This document shows positions 1-35,272 of a stretch of DNA of 64,000 nt, in pieces. Position numbers and translations under genes: made by a program. The notes under the pieces were generated by a model that was given only the letters and a program-made list of their open reading frames with translations, ran no database searches and was not told the DNA's origin. This DNA comes from Phaeosaccion multiseriatum (taxonomy: Eukaryota; Ochrophyta, other classes), in contig OZ218965.1 in the NCBI GenBank assembly GCA_965112735.1, positions 248,001 through 312,000 on the forward strand, given 5' to 3'. Every line of letters starts with the position of its first letter. The stretch's first letter is position 1.

Positions 1-1063
1 ATGGTGACCAAGCTGTGCAGTATGGCCGACAAGCGCGTGATCATCTCCTTCGCCCCGGACTCGTGGTACTACTCCTTCCTTAAGAAGGTACCTGCTGCAG
101 CCTACGTAACTTACTTACGTACTTGCCTGCCTGTCTGTATGCCTCCCCTCTGCGTGTCCACACCTCGCCATCTGTGACCCCTCCCATCGCGCCCAAGGTG
201 TTTTCAAGTCATGGACTGAGCGAGTCATGGACCTAGCGATCACTCCCTTCCTCTCCTCCGGTTGTGTGCTGCCTACTTAACTAACGTACTGCCTGTGTGT
301 GCGTGCGTGCGTGCGTGTGCGTGCGTGTGCGTGCGTGTGCAGATCGGAGAATTCTTCCCCGGCCCCTCCAAGACCACTCGCGCGTACTTGCACAAGGAGG
401 AGGCAGTCACCAAGGTGAGTCACCCCATCGCGTGTGTGTGCGTGTGTGTACGTGTGTGTGCGTGTGTGTGTGCGTGTGTGTGCGTGTGTGTGTGCGTGTG
501 TGTATGTGCATGTGTGCGTGTGTGCACGGGAGGGGGGTGACCCTCCCTCTCCGTTACCTCTCCTTCCGTCCTGGTGGTGTGGCTGAGGAGCCCCTCTCCT
601 GAAATGGGCAGGCATATGGGCAGGCATACAGACGGGCAGGCATATGGGCAGGCATGTGGGCAGGCATATGGGCAGGCATGCGGGCAGGCATGCGGGCAGG
701 CATGTGGGCAGGCATGTGGGCAGGCATATGGGCAGGCATATGGGCAGGCATGTGGGCAGGCATGTGGGCAGGCATATGGGCAGGCATACAGACGGGCAGG
801 CATATGGGCAGGCATGTGGGCAGGCATGTGGGCAGGCATGTGGGCAGGCATGTGCGCAGGCATGTGGGCAGGCATGTGGGCAGGCATGTGGGCAGGCATG
901 TGGGCAGGCATACAGACGGGCAGGCATACAGACGGGCAGGCATATGGGCAGGCATGTGGGCAGGCATGTGGGCAGGCATATGGGTAGTCTTACGGGTCCT
1001 AGGCCGAAGGAGGACGGGACGCTGTTGGCCTCTCTGTGTGTGGCGGAGAGTAACCCTAGTGGT

Positions 1064-1111
<48 letters not shown>

Positions 1112-1426
1112 GTGTGTGTGTGTGTATATATATGTGTGTGTGTATATATATATATGTGTGTGTATGTGTGTGTGTGTGTATATATATATGTGTGTGTGTG
1201 TGTCGGAGAGGGACGTGATTGGTCTTTCTGTGTCGAGTGCTGTGGAGATATCAATGTGCGGCTCTCTCACGGACACTTCTATCTTGTGTGTGTACGTGTG
1301 TGTGTGTGTACGTGTGTGTGTGCGCGCGCTCAGGCCCTGGCGGACGCAGGCTTCAAGGTGAAGCGTAACTCCATGACCTCCACCAACTTCTACTACTCAC
1401 GCCTGCTGGAGGCCGTCAAGGAGTAG
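1..1426 (+). CDS. chlM: Magnesium-protoporphyrin IX methyltransferase, C-terminal end (5' partial)
   Basis: Transfers a methyl group from S-adenosylmethionine to Mg-protoporphyrin IX, a plastid step of chlorophyll synthesis. Three exons are visible: 1-87, 343-414 and 1334-1426, all joined in phase 0. The spliced product contains KRVIISFAPDSWYYSFLKK, then IGEFFPGPSKTTRAYLH, then FKVKRNSMTSTNFYYSRLL and EAVKE-stop. This matches the known ChlM/BchM C-terminus (SFAP..YY..LK, IGELFPGPSKATRAYLH, FYFSRLLEAV). The ATG at base 1 is an internal Met, because the family continues upstream with the SAM-binding part, which lies outside the window. The second intron (919 bp) is filled by a GT tract and a 12-bp minisatellite. 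The gene identifies the organism as photosynthetic. Confidence 0.92.
415..1333 (+). repeat. Intron with GT microsatellites and GCAGGCATATGG-type minisatellite
   Basis: After the donor comes a GT-rich tract (430-530). About 30 tandem copies of a 12-bp unit, GGGCAGGCATRT, run from 604 to 985, broken now and then by GGGCAGGCATACAGAC. Another GT/ATGT tract covers 1066-1202. All frames open across it give only CACP- or GQAY-type repeats, so no coding role is supported. Confidence 0.9.
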
Positions 1427-2269
1427 TGCAGTTGGTGATACAGAGCAGAGCTTGTGCATGCAGGCAAAGGTGCGACGCCCAATGGATGGCAATGGATGGA
1501 GAGGGGAGGGATAGAAGTCCCTTAGACGTTTAACAGAGCCGGGCAGCCGGGCAGTCTTGCCGTGGGACAGATTAGAGGTATACGGGGCCGCCCTGTCCCG
1601 TGCATGTACTATATATACACTCACGGGGAGGGTGGATTGACTTATAGTGTGGCGCGGGTTGATAGATAGGTTTACACGTAACATTATTTACTTGTGTTGA
1701 TGACCACGCTCGGTAAAATAAAGGATGGTACCATAAGTCCGGTGTATAAAGGCCAGAGCAGCTGTGCTGTGCTGTGCTGCTGTGCGGTTGGCCCTCCCCT
1801 CCGTTGAGTGCCATCCCTTCCCCGCCTCTGCAGCTCTAGCCTGCAGCTTTAACATGCCTCTCCTGGCCGCCTCGGAGCGTACTGCCTGTTACGGCCTGTT
1901 ACTGCACCGAACCGAACCTGCACGTCGCCTCACGACGATAGCGAAGGGAGGGGCCCATCACTCTGACTCCCACTGACAGGAGAGGGCTCTGGCAGAGAAG
2001 GCTCTTGCCGCTAGACCTAATCGTGTCAAGCATCGTGTCAAGCGGAAGGGAGAAAGGAGCCCGCCAGTGCCACTGACGGTGTGCCACCGCCCGTATGCCT
2101 GTATGCCCGCCATACCCGTCATACCCGTATGCCTGTATACTCGTCCATCCCATCAGGTCCTGAGGTCAGACGCCCCCTCTGCCCCCCCCTCCGTTCGCTT
2201 CTCCATGTCCTCCTTGCTGACTTACTTGGGCGGCAGGCCCTGAGGCCATTGTCAGGCCTTCTCGTTGAC
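1427..2269. other. Convergent 3' intergenic region between chlM and the RWD-like gene
   Basis: Holds the 3' flanks of two genes that end towards each other. An AATAAA lies near 1716 on the + strand, a possible polyadenylation signal for chlM. One copy of the dispersed word CAGTTGGTGATACAG starts three bases after the chlM stop (1430-1444). No further gene is seen. Confidence 0.6.
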
Positions 2270-5200
2270 TTACTTGCGCAGCAGGGCTGTGAGGCTGTCC
2301 ATGGCCTGCTGCACCGTCAGCAGCCTTTGCGCATTCACCTCCGAACACACTTTCGCCACCTCCTCCTCCGACCATCCCGCCACCCCCGCCAGAGAGGCCA
2401 GACGTGCCCCCCCGGGCACCATGGGGTAGTCCTCCAGCAGGCTGAAGGTGGCCAGTCCCCCTTCCGCCAACGACACGGTGAGCTCGTTGAACTCCGGGCG
2501 GTGCTTGACCACATAGCTTCGCTCCAGGAGCCGCACGTGCTCAGCGGTGGTCTTCTCACAGAGCACTCTCTGCTGGACACTCCTCGCGAGGAGTCGTAGC
2601 CCCTCCGCGCTGCCCCCACCCCTGCTCCTCGGCTCAGATGCCTTGGCCTGGGCGAGGGCCACGATGTCTTCCATGCGCCTTGGTAGCTTGTTCTGTAACG
2701 GTCCCCCCTCCCCCTCCCCGCCTTCGGAGTCACCGCCTGATGGTGATTCTGTAACGCCGCTGCTGCTGTGGCGCACAGACTCAATGGTGCCGTCCTTCCT
2801 GCGGATGGTCACGTCCAGCACAGTGGTCACAGTTGGCACTGCACCACCAACTGCTGCAGCGGTGAAGACGAGCTGCAACCCCATGTGCGACCCTCTGCCG
2901 CCACCGCCACCGCCGCTATCTCCCTTGCCGGAGCCGCCCCTGCCGCTGCCGCCGCTTCTGTGACCACTCCTGCCCGACGGAGGGCTCTTCTCAACCATAT
3001 GCACGCCTCCGACTTGCTCCAGCGCCAGCGTGGCCTGGACAGTGAGTGCGGTAGTGTAGGGCGGTGCAGTGAGGGAGTGGCAAGTCGGTCAGTCACTCCG
3101 TCCATCGCTCGATAGGGCCAAGCAAAGCTCTGAGCGAAGCAAAGGGCACTTCCAAAGAGAATGAACAAACACACCACCCTCTCCACAGACAAACACCATC
3201 ACACCATCACACCCACACCACCCACATACATACAGATACGCACACACACCTCCTGGAAACACGCCTTGATGTCCTCCGCCTGTTGCAGGCCGCTCGTGCT
3301 CTCCGCCATCTCCGCCTAGAGACCAGAGAGGGACACAAACATACACACACACGCACACACACAGAGAGAGAGAGGAGAGAGACGCAGAAATACACACAAA
3401 GAGGGAGGGAGGGAAGGCGAGTGAGTGAGTGAGTGAGTGAGTGAGAGAAAGAGAAGGAAAGACACCGGAGGAGGAGGCGAAGGAGGGGGGGGGGGGGGGG
3501 CAAGTGAGTGAGCCGGAGCATCATCCACTGCCATCCACTGCCATGCTCTGCCATCCACTGCCATCCACTGCCCCTGCCCCTCTCGGCCTGACCTGTAGCT
3601 CCTCCTCGTTCCAGCCCGCGACATCAATGCCCCCCGCCTCTCCCACGCCCTCGATGTCCTCCACCGCCATGTCCCCCACTTCCCGCGCCTCGTTCTCCTC
3701 CATCTGCAACACCTGGGGGGATGGCAGTGGATGGGGGAGGGGCACGCCGAGTCAATCACTCACTCTCTCTCTCACTCACTCACTCACTCACTCACTCAAT
3801 CAATCAATCAACCAGCACATAATCAGGCCATACAGACTCAGGGCAGAGGCTCAGGGCAGGAGTGAGGGAGGGATCGATCGGAGCAAAGAGCACACGCAAA
3901 CTGAGCTGCTTCGATATCACTCCAATTCGATGTTCGATATTGATAAGGTCACATTAACTGAAAATTGACGCAAGGCCGCACCGCTCCCCTCCCTGCACAC
4001 TCCTGCACCCCTCCCTACCGCCAGGCATACCCCCCCCCCCCCGCTCTCGGCCTGCCCCTATCGCAAGCAATGCCCCTCCTCACCTCCTACTAAGTCAATA
4101 AATCCTCCCCTCCTTACCTCTTGCTTCAGCTCCATGCCCGTGTGCTTGCTCTGCTGTAAACCCGCCAGCAGCCTCCTTTTCTTCTCCCTCTGCTCCGAGG
4201 CTCGCCGTGCCCTCCTCTCGCGAGCAGCAGCAGCAGCAGCCGCCGCTGCTGCCTGCCCCTCACCCCCCTCACCCTCCTCTTCGCCCTCCGCCCCCACCCC
4301 CTCCTCCCCACCCCCCACCAGGGGTACAGTCACATCCAAGACGGAGCGCCCCGATGCCGCACCCCCTGCAAGAGGATGAGAGCCTGCCCCTGACCCATGC
4401 AAGGCAGGCCCGCGCCTCGAGGAGCCCGCCCGGGTGGAGGAGCGCGAGGCCGAGAGGGGCGTCGCGCCCGAGGAGGAGGAGGAGGAGGAGGAGGAGGAGG
4501 AGGAGGCGGCACTGCTTGCGTCAGGGGCAGAGGACGCTGCTGTCGCCGCCACTCGGAGCCGCTCCACCTCCTGTGCAAGATGTTCCTTCTTCGCGCCGAC
4601 CTCCGCCTGTTGAGGTAACATGTTGGGGTAACATGTTACGGGGTAACATGTTGGGTTAACATGTTGGGTTAACATGTTGGGGTAATATGTTGGGTCACGT
4701 GTTGGCGTACGCCATTGCGAGAATGGGAAGGGAAGACACGCTCGGGGCGGGGTGGGGCGTTCGCTACCTGACACCAAGTACATCCCTCATCTCACTGCCA
4801 TCCAGTGCCATCGACCCACCTTTCGTTGCCTCACTCGCGTGATGCATACCCTGACTGCCCTTCCCTGTTCCGCCGCTGCCTGCGCCGCCTCCGTGATCTC
4901 CGCCGCCTCCTGCGGTTGGTCCGGATGGTCCTCTAAGGCAGGCATACGGGCATATGGGGATCCGGGCAGGCAGAGCCGAAGCCGGGGGCAGCGTCAGAGC
5001 CAGGGCCGTAGGCAGGCATACAGGCAGGCATGCCAAGGGGGGGAGGAGGGTGGGGCGGTATGGACCGCGGCGAAAGACAGGGCCCTGCAGGGTGTGTGTC
5101 CTTCACGCATTCACTGACCTATCTTACCATTAAACACCAGCCCATCTTCCTCCCTGGTAATGTTCTCTATAAGCAGCTCCTGGTATCGACTGCTCAGGTG

Positions 5201-5557
5201 CTGCAGCATGCCTTGTCCGAGTTCGGCCCGCGACTTGCGGAGCCGCTCGACTGCCTCTGTGTCTGTGTCTGTCTCTGCCGCAGGCCCGAGGTGTTGTAAG
5301 GCTTCGAGCTTTTGGTGTTGTCTGGTGTGGAAAAGCAGGGAGAGCGACATGAGAGGGAGCGATTAAAGTGCGTGAGGTGGAGTCCTTTGGGCCCTTCCGT
5401 GCCCCCCTTCCGCCTTTTGAGAGCAAAACGTTGCAACACCTTCGAGAGTCGCGCTCACCCGCGCTGCACACGCACATACACACACGCACCTTTTTATCAA
5501 GTTCCCCAGCGAGTGGCTCGTCCCGCTCGAGTCTCCAGGAGCAGACGCCATGATCAT
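2270..5557 (-). CDS. Coiled-coil protein with RWD-like C-terminal domain, unknown function
   Basis: Seven exons: 5490-5557, 5128-5321, 4850-4932, 4118-4606, 3593-3712, 3250-3315 and 2270-3034. Phases agree at every junction and give 594 residues. Start is the ATG at 5557; a second ATG (MASAPGDSSG) lies two codons on. Residues 25-340 are mostly charged helix typical of coiled coil (EAVERLRKSRAELGQGMLQ, KKEHLAQEVERLRVAA), interrupted by Ser, Ala and Glu runs. From about residue 392 a strand-rich part begins (GLQLVFTAAAV). Near 543 there is a YPMVPGG stretch followed by two helices, like the YPxxxP-helix layout of RWD folds. RWD domains at coiled-coil ends are known from kinetochore proteins (Spc24/25, KNL1, CENP-O/P); that link here is inference only. 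Divergent from the DHX37 gene. Confidence 0.72.
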
Positions 5558-6038
5558 CCCACGGGATCTCAATCAACCGAGAGGTTGCGGACGGGGGTGA
5601 TGAGGAGGGTGCTACAGGTCCTGTTGGCCACTCGCCATGGCCGGAGTAGGGGAGGGGTGTCTCTCAAACTATCTTCCGAGCCTTATCGATTCGCTTCCTT
5701 AAAGCGACGGCCCTCCCAAGCCCTCCTTCCTCACCCCTCTTACGTTGTGACAGTTTGAATGAGGCCAAGGGACGACAAGGGGGGGGGAAAGATTTGCTTC
5801 CGTCCAATTTCCTCCTAGCAAGCCAGATGGTAGTCTCTGCTGTTGGAAAGTGCTCCAGGTAGACTGTACGTGGAGGCAATGCTCTTAGCTTATCAATGGA
5901 AAGAGCTTTTGAATAAAGAGAGGGGGAGGCCAAGAAAATTTCTCATTGACATAATAATCGCTCGGCAGGATTCTTTAGGCTTGGTGGTGGCTGGAAGGCT
6001 CTCTCTCACAGCCAATCGCGTACATCGCGCGGCCGGGG
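5558..6038. promoter_or_regulatory. Divergent intergenic region between RWD-like gene and DHX37
   Basis: About 480 bp separate two opposing start codons, so promoters for both genes should lie here. The sequence is less repetitive than the introns. I see no clear TATA box or other named element. Confidence 0.4.
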
Positions 6039-16120
<10,082 letters not shown>

Positions 16121-16426
16121 GCAGAGCAGAGGGCTTTGTGTTTGTGACCACTGGGGGGACCAAAGCATTAAATTAAACAGTCGTTGTTGTAACGACCTTC
16201 GTTTCCACTCGTTGCGACGGACGAGGGAATGTGAAAAGAGGAGCGGAATCACCGCTGCGCACTTCACTTCATCGATTGCTTGTGTGTATTATAAAATGTA
16301 TATTGGTGGGCCATGGTCTAAGTGTATACATACATATATGCTAGGCACATCAACTTCAATCACGCCATCGAGTGTCGGGTCGGCCTAAGATTCATCTTGC
16401 ATTCCCGTTCAGATGACTGAAGCATA
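16121..16426. other. Convergent 3' region between DHX37 and the PPR gene
   Basis: About 300 bp of lower-GC sequence between two stop codons. An ATTAAA at about 16167-16175 could be the DHX37 polyadenylation signal. No gene seen. Confidence 0.5.
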
Positions 16427-19400
16427 TCACAGCTGTACCACCACCACGTTGGGGTCGTCGTCCTTGACAGCGGCGCTCAAGTCATCCTCCAGCTCTGCCC
16501 CAAGGTCCTTGCGGCTCGAGAGCTGCCCGCTCACCGCCAGTATGTAGGCAACGTAAGCCTGTGCGTCCATTGCCATCGCTCCGTCGGCTCCGCTCTCTCC
16601 CTCGGCGGCCGATACGCTTTGCTCGTCCTCCTCCTCCCAGCCCTCGTCCTCCTCCCATCCCTCCTCCTCCTCCTCCTCCCCTTCCTCCTGCCCCCCCGCC
16701 GCACCTCCTTCCTGCCCCTGCTGCCAGCCTTCGTCATCCGCCTCACCCCCCACTATTATCTCGACAGTCTTGCCTTTGAGCAGCTTCGCCTCATTGAAGA
16801 GCAAGTTGCCCACTGCCGCCTTCCTCACCTCCCCCGTGAATCGTCTCAAGTCCATGATATCCTTCATGTCCGGGTCCTCCTGCAGACGAATGGAAGATAC
16901 CCGTGGCCCTCCGTCCTTCCACGGCTCGAACACCCTCGCCTTGACCGCCTCAGCGAAGAGGTCCGGTTCAAAGGCCAGCGCCGCTCTTCCACTCGTGCGC
17001 TCCTCCAGCGGCAAGGCGTGTTTGAGGTTGATGATGGCGCTATAGGCCGCAGCATTCGCCTGTAGCCCCCTATCCTTCATGTGGTCGAGCTGCTCCAATG
17101 CAATCTCCAATGCCCCTGCCCGGCAAAGAGCCGTGATGAGCGCATTATAAGCAGGCGTGTCGATACGCACTTCTCCCCCCTTCGCCCCGCGCAGCCCGGG
17201 CTCGTTGGTACGCATGTCACGCGCGAGACTAAGTGCCCCGTCACACTCATTGGCGTTACAGAGTGCCAGGAGCACAGGGTTCATTCGCACCTCATCACTC
17301 ACAAGCATGCCCTTGTCCATGCTTTCCACCACGTACTGCGTGCGGTACACAAGGCCACGGCGAGCAAACACCTTGAGCAGCGTGTGGTAGGCGGGCCTGT
17401 CGGGGTGGAAGTCGTTCTCCCGCATGTCGAGGAACACCAACCAAGCAAGCTCGTACTTCCTCGCCCGTAGACACGCCGTTACGAGACGGCTGCTCGTTTT
17501 GGGGTTGCGCTGTGTCGGGCCCCATTCGGGCTGCCCCATCAAGTGGTGCATGGTCATGGCTTGCGAGAGCTCCTTCGCCTCCATGAGGGCCACGAGCAAG
17601 GTGTCCCAGCTCTTGTGGTGTGGGAACATGCCGTCCGCCTGCATCTCCTGCATGATGGACCAGCCTTGCTCCACCTCCCCCGCCCGGTTCAGTGCGGCCA
17701 CCAGCCAGTCATACGTATCCCTCTCCTCTTCAAACTCGTCAAAGGTCCCCTTCATGGACTCTCTCGCCGCTGACAGCTCGTCCAGGGCCTGCTCGTGCTG
17801 CCCCGCCTCCGCCAGCAGCTGGATGAGTTGGTTATACGAGTCCTGCGTGACTTCGATGTCCCTCTCTCGCATGAGAGCCACCGTGTCCAGGGCGTGTTGG
17901 TGCCGCTTGGCCTTACAGACAGCCCCCAGATACGTGTTCCACCCCTTGTCCGAGACCCCCTCCCTCCCCTCCTCCTCCCTCCCCACCTCCTCCTCCCACA
18001 GATCTGCCGCCAGCTCGTACAGCGCCGGGTCGCTGCTGCACGCCGCCACAAGGTCGGTGACAATGCCCACGTGGGGGCGGAGTCCGTCGCTTCGCATCTC
18101 GTCAAAGGCCATCATGGCGTTGGTGTGATTGCCAGTTGTGAGGCACGCCCCGATGAAGGCGTTGTGCGTGTCCTCGTCGGGCGTCACCCCCGAATCCGGC
18201 CTTCTCATCTCCGCCAGCATGTCGAGGGCCTTGTGATACTGTGTGGGTTCCGTGCTGACACACATACACATGTACTCTCCGCAGCGCCGCAGCGTCTCCT
18301 CATCAGGCCGCCAGCCGTACTCCTCCGTGCGCAGCTCCTGCAGGATGGTCACCGAGCTGGTGTGGTTGGTCATACAGCCCAGCGCCGTGCTCGCACGCAT
18401 GAGGTTGTTGCCACTCTTCACGCCCACCCGAAGCTCGCTCCTGTGTTTCTTGCCCGTCACCTTCAGCGCCTCGCCGAACTCTCGTCGCACACACCACGCC
18501 GCCGTGAGGTCCTCCACACACTCATCCCCTGCGGTGATTCCCCACTCGTCCATCTTGCTCAGCACAAGCTTGGCCTTGTGGGGCAGTGCGCACCTCGCGT
18601 ACGTTGAAACAAGCGCGCTATACACGTCCGGGTGCTTGGCGAGTCCGTCGGCCTTGAGCCCCTTCATGAGCTGTGCGGCTTTGGCATGCTTGCCCGCGTT
18701 GCCGCACGCCTCCACAGCGGCAGCATAGGCAGCCGAGTCAGGCGTCAACCCCTGTGCTCGCAACGTGTCCATGAGGGCCAGGGCCCCGGAGCAGTGCCCA
18801 CTCTCGGCGCAGGCTGCGAGGGCGGTGTTGTAGCTGGCCAGCGGGGGGGCGAGACCCGCCTTGGACTTGGTCAGCCCCCGGAACTGTACCTTCTTGACGC
18901 CCTGCCAGTTCTCCTCCTCGCCGAGCTCCTCCACATAGGCAAGGAAGGCCTCCTCCCCGTCGGTCATATCATTCTCCCATTCCCAACCCTCTACACCCCC
19001 CCAACCCTCGTCCTCGTCCTCGTCCTCCTTCCCCCGCTCCTCCTCCCCCTCCTCCCCATCCCCTCCCCCACCCGCGTTCTTCCACACCGCGTCGGCGTTG
19101 AGCGTACCGTCGAGCCAAGGTGTGTTTTCCGTGACGACCACCTTGGGCATTTTCTCGACGATGGCCGCCCTCTCTCTCTCTCTTCTCTGAAGCAGATCTG
19201 CCTCTGCCTCGCCTCCTCCATCAGGAAAGAAAGACGATGACGACAGCCAAGACCTTGCCCTGCCGCCCCTGCTGCTACCGCTAATATATCTCCCTCGCTG
19301 CTGCTGCTGCCCTCCTTTCCCTAGTGCTGTCGCCCACGCCGTGCTCCTCGGCTGCTGCCGCCGACCCTCTGCTGCCCCTGTTACTGCTGCGGGGGCGGCA

Positions 19401-19705
19401 TGGCTACTGCAAAAGAAGGACTTGCCGAGAGCGGGGGCGACAAAGGCCGAGGCCTGGCCGCCTCTACTGCTGCTGCTCACGGACGTCTTGCCCCTGCCCC
19501 TACTCGTGGTCATGGCTGTTCTAGTTACGCTCATGTGCTTCGCATCTGCGCCGTTGCAGCCCGCACGGCGCGTCCATGACTCGTGCCCGGCCACTGCTGA
19601 CTGGCCGCAGCTCCCCGCAGCCGCCCCCATCACTACCACCGCCGCCGTGGCGGCTCCAACGAGAGATGGCATCCCCCCCCTTCCCCGTCGTTTCCCCAAG
19701 CCCAT
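16427..19705 (-). CDS. Pentatricopeptide repeat (PPR) protein, probably organellar
   Basis: One uninterrupted reading frame of 1092 residues from the first ATG at 19705; the frame is open a further 14 codons upstream. The middle is a chain of 35-residue helix-pair repeats of PPR type, for example SYNTALAACAESGHCSGALA, AYAAAVEACGNAGKHAKAAQ, VYSALVSTYARC and AYNALITALCRAGALEIALE. PPR proteins bind organellar RNA and act in its processing, editing or translation. The N-terminus has a hydrophobic stretch (residues 13-30, PSLVGAATAAVVVMGAAA) and an ASAFVAP motif at 85-91, suggesting plastid import, although the motif lies unusually far in. The C-terminus is acidic (EEGEEEEEEGWEEDEGWEEE). It stands alone here as a long intronless gene with a normal coding look, unlike its intron-rich neighbours. 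Confidence 0.85.
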   Translation of the reverse strand: MGLGKRRGRGGMPSLVGAATAAVVVMGAAAGSCGQSAVAGHESWTRRAGCNGADAKHMSVTRTAMTTSRGRGKTSVSSSSRGGQASAFVAPALGKSFFCSSHAAPAAVTGAAEGRRQQPRSTAWATALGKGGQQQQRGRYISGSSRGGRARSWLSSSSFFPDGGGEAEADLLQRRERERAAIVEKMPKVVVTENTPWLDGTLNADAVWKNAGGGGDGEEGEEERGKEDEDEDEGWGGVEGWEWENDMTDGEEAFLAYVEELGEEENWQGVKKVQFRGLTKSKAGLAPPLASYNTALAACAESGHCSGALALMDTLRAQGLTPDSAAYAAAVEACGNAGKHAKAAQLMKGLKADGLAKHPDVYSALVSTYARCALPHKAKLVLSKMDEWGITAGDECVEDLTAAWCVRREFGEALKVTGKKHRSELRVGVKSGNNLMRASTALGCMTNHTSSVTILQELRTEEYGWRPDEETLRRCGEYMCMCVSTEPTQYHKALDMLAEMRRPDSGVTPDEDTHNAFIGACLTTGNHTNAMMAFDEMRSDGLRPHVGIVTDLVAACSSDPALYELAADLWEEEVGREEEGREGVSDKGWNTYLGAVCKAKRHQHALDTVALMRERDIEVTQDSYNQLIQLLAEAGQHEQALDELSAARESMKGTFDEFEEERDTYDWLVAALNRAGEVEQGWSIMQEMQADGMFPHHKSWDTLLVALMEAKELSQAMTMHHLMGQPEWGPTQRNPKTSSRLVTACLRARKYELAWLVFLDMRENDFHPDRPAYHTLLKVFARRGLVYRTQYVVESMDKGMLVSDEVRMNPVLLALCNANECDGALSLARDMRTNEPGLRGAKGGEVRIDTPAYNALITALCRAGALEIALEQLDHMKDRGLQANAAAYSAIINLKHALPLEERTSGRAALAFEPDLFAEAVKARVFEPWKDGGPRVSSIRLQEDPDMKDIMDLRRFTGEVRKAAVGNLLFNEAKLLKGKTVEIIVGGEADDEGWQQGQEGGAAGGQEEGEEEEEEGWEEDEGWEEEDEQSVSAAEGESGADGAMAMDAQAYVAYILAVSGQLSSRKDLGAELEDDLSAAVKDDDPNVVVVQL

Positions 19706-21479
19706 CGCCGACTGGGTCCGTTGAAATTGGCACCCGGCAGCGCACAAGCAGTACAGACGCTGTCCAGCAGCTGCTGTGAGTCGCGCCCCCTGCCCTCTCG
19801 ATGCTGCGCCCTTGCACTCTCTGAATGTGTGGCGTTCACTGTTTTGGGGAAAACATAAGTCAGTGGCCCTGCCTTCAGCAAGAGAAATCGCTTTTCTCTC
19901 TTCTCCTTCCTCCCCTGATCCTGATCGGGAGAGAAGAGCAATGTGAGAGTGGTAAGAGGTGTGGCGTCGGTGTGCTCACTGGGTGCCGCGTTCTTGAGAC
20001 TTCAAGGCCATGATTGCTTGTCTCAAAGGGGCAAGTTATCTAAAGGTGAATGATCATCGTATGCAGCCATGTGTCGAAGAAGTCGCACGGAAGAGGCGGC
20101 AGGAAACGATCGGCTCAGAGTTGCGGAAGGATCGAAGGATAATCGGGAGAAGGTGGCTGCACTTCTGCTGGAGAGAGAGCGATTGTGGGGACGTCTTTGA
20201 CATACTAAGGCCATCCTGGCCATCTCCGGCTCTGCCTACTCTGAGGCCGCCAAGGAGAGCCGTGTGGTGCAAGTATGCTTGGTAGATAGGACAACACTCC
20301 TTGCCCTCCCTTCACGAGCTGCTCGTGGACAAGGCCGAGCAGAGCTGTGGGAGCTCTGACGGCCAGGACCGGCTTGCCCCCGCTGCATGCTGTCTCCTCA
20401 CCATGCTGCACCCGGCGGGATGTGGCTCCATGGGCATCAAGGGCAGGGTGGAGATGACGTTCAACAGAGGGGACATTACTAACGAGGGTATTGCGGCTCT
20501 CACACGGATTGCAAAGTGCTCGTGGCTGCGACGAATCAAATAGAAGGGCAAGGGGGGGAGGTCAGGTTAGCCTGCCTGTTGCGTAGAAGGGGGGGCGGAA
20601 GGTTGAGAACCTCTGCATCTTCCATCGGAGCTGGAGCTCCCTACCACAGCGAGGCAAACGAACTTGCCGCCACCGTGGGCGCCATCAAGCAACCACTTCC
20701 TCAGGTTATGAGCCTTAGAATCAACCTCTGCCGCGACAGGTTCATCTTGCGGTAGCGGAGTCTTGTGCGGCTGCTGACTGACGCTTACCCACACCAAACC
20801 CATCTGTCGACCTCTCCTTCGCTACATCTACATGCAGCACCGGAGCGGCGACCACTTGTTCAGTAGCATTGGAGTTTCTGTGTATTGTGCCTCAGAGAGC
20901 GGGTGTGATTCGTTCGGGGCGATTCATTCGGTGCGATTCATTCGGTGTGATTCATTCGGTGCGATTCAACTGCACGCCCAGGTGTCTCATAGAGCACCGA
21001 AAAGACTGTGGTATTGCTGTGGGACTGCTGTGGTATTACACGGAGTGCCTTTAAATATATGGGATTGAAAGTCGTGTCATCTCTTTCGATATCCTCTTTC
21101 CGCCTCGCCTGCCCTGGATGCACTCCTGCTGCCATTGGGCGGCCCCACGCACGCGCCCGCGGTCCCAGGGAGGTGGGCTACGGGCGGTTTACAAGCGGCC
21201 TAGTGAGGCCAGAGGCCATCGGCCTAGACCTAGATGCGGGCTTGAAGCAACCCGCTAGGCGTGGCTGGAGCCGATCCTGATCCCCTCCTTCACGCACGGA
21301 AGAGGGACAGCACAACGTTCCTCTGCAATTGACGTGGGAGGGGACATTTCATTGACTTGATAGGAATCGCGTAAGAAACAGAAAGTGTATGTGTGCGCGC
21401 GTTTTGGAGCGGGAGTGGAAATGCTTAGCTAACCCCAGAGTCCCCACATCCACTGCCATCTCCCCCGCGCCCATGCTAC
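19706..21479. other. Intergenic stretch with little coding signal
   Basis: About 1.8 kb upstream of the PPR gene and downstream of the WW-LRR gene. It is freer of microsatellites than most of the window. It holds a possible LRR-like fragment (20300-20541), four copies of a 14-bp unit GTGCGATTCATTCG (about 20906-20967), and a GC-rich segment at 21120-21290 that I cannot assign. Confidence 0.5.
20300..20541 (+). pseudogene. Possible leucine-rich-repeat-like fragment
   Basis: The frame reads LPSLHELLVDKAE, later VEMTFNRGDITNEGIAAL and TRIAKCSWLRRI before a stop. This recalls a ribonuclease-inhibitor-type LRR (N..I...G..AL). It is too short for a whole gene, and I found no joining exons with agreeing phase. 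It could be a decayed gene, an exon of an unseen gene, or chance. Confidence 0.22.
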
Positions 21480-34853
<13,374 letters not shown>

Positions 34854-35272
34854 TCTCTGATCCCACAGTACTGCTACAAACGACTACCGCAGATACGGGC
34901 GTTGTCTATCTATAGGATCTATGATCCCATCGTCTGTTGCGATCGTAAATAAGAAAAGGAGGATATCAAACATTTCGATTCACATTTCGTAACGGGGGCC
35001 GTCAAGTGCCTTAATTCCGTGACTTACTGACACGCCCCTCGGGCAGTGATGGCGTGCTTCGCACGTGCCTGCCCCATTTGCAGCGTGCTCTACTGTTTGT
35101 CCGTTACGGCCCCTCACTTCCTCCTCCCCTTGCTCAGTACTACGGGGAACTGAGGGAGATATAAGCGCTGGGGGGCGAGGGCAGACGATAATATCAGAGG
35201 AAAGGGAGGAGAGAGGGCGAAGAAAGGCCTGATGAAATAGGCCGGTTATTGTTTGACGAGAATATATTAAAA
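34854..35272. promoter_or_regulatory. Divergent intergenic region between WW-LRR and M41-like genes
   Basis: About 420 bp between two opposed starts. It is lower in GC than its surroundings and without tandem repeats, as a shared promoter region would be. No named element is recognised. Confidence 0.4.

Noticed and set aside
420-1276. Several long CACP/HTHT frames on both strands
   Set aside because: They arise from the 12-bp minisatellite and GT tracts inside the chlM intron.
21120-21300. Possible structured RNA gene
   Set aside because: GC-rich with some self-complementarity, but it matches no tRNA, snRNA or rRNA pattern I can recognise.
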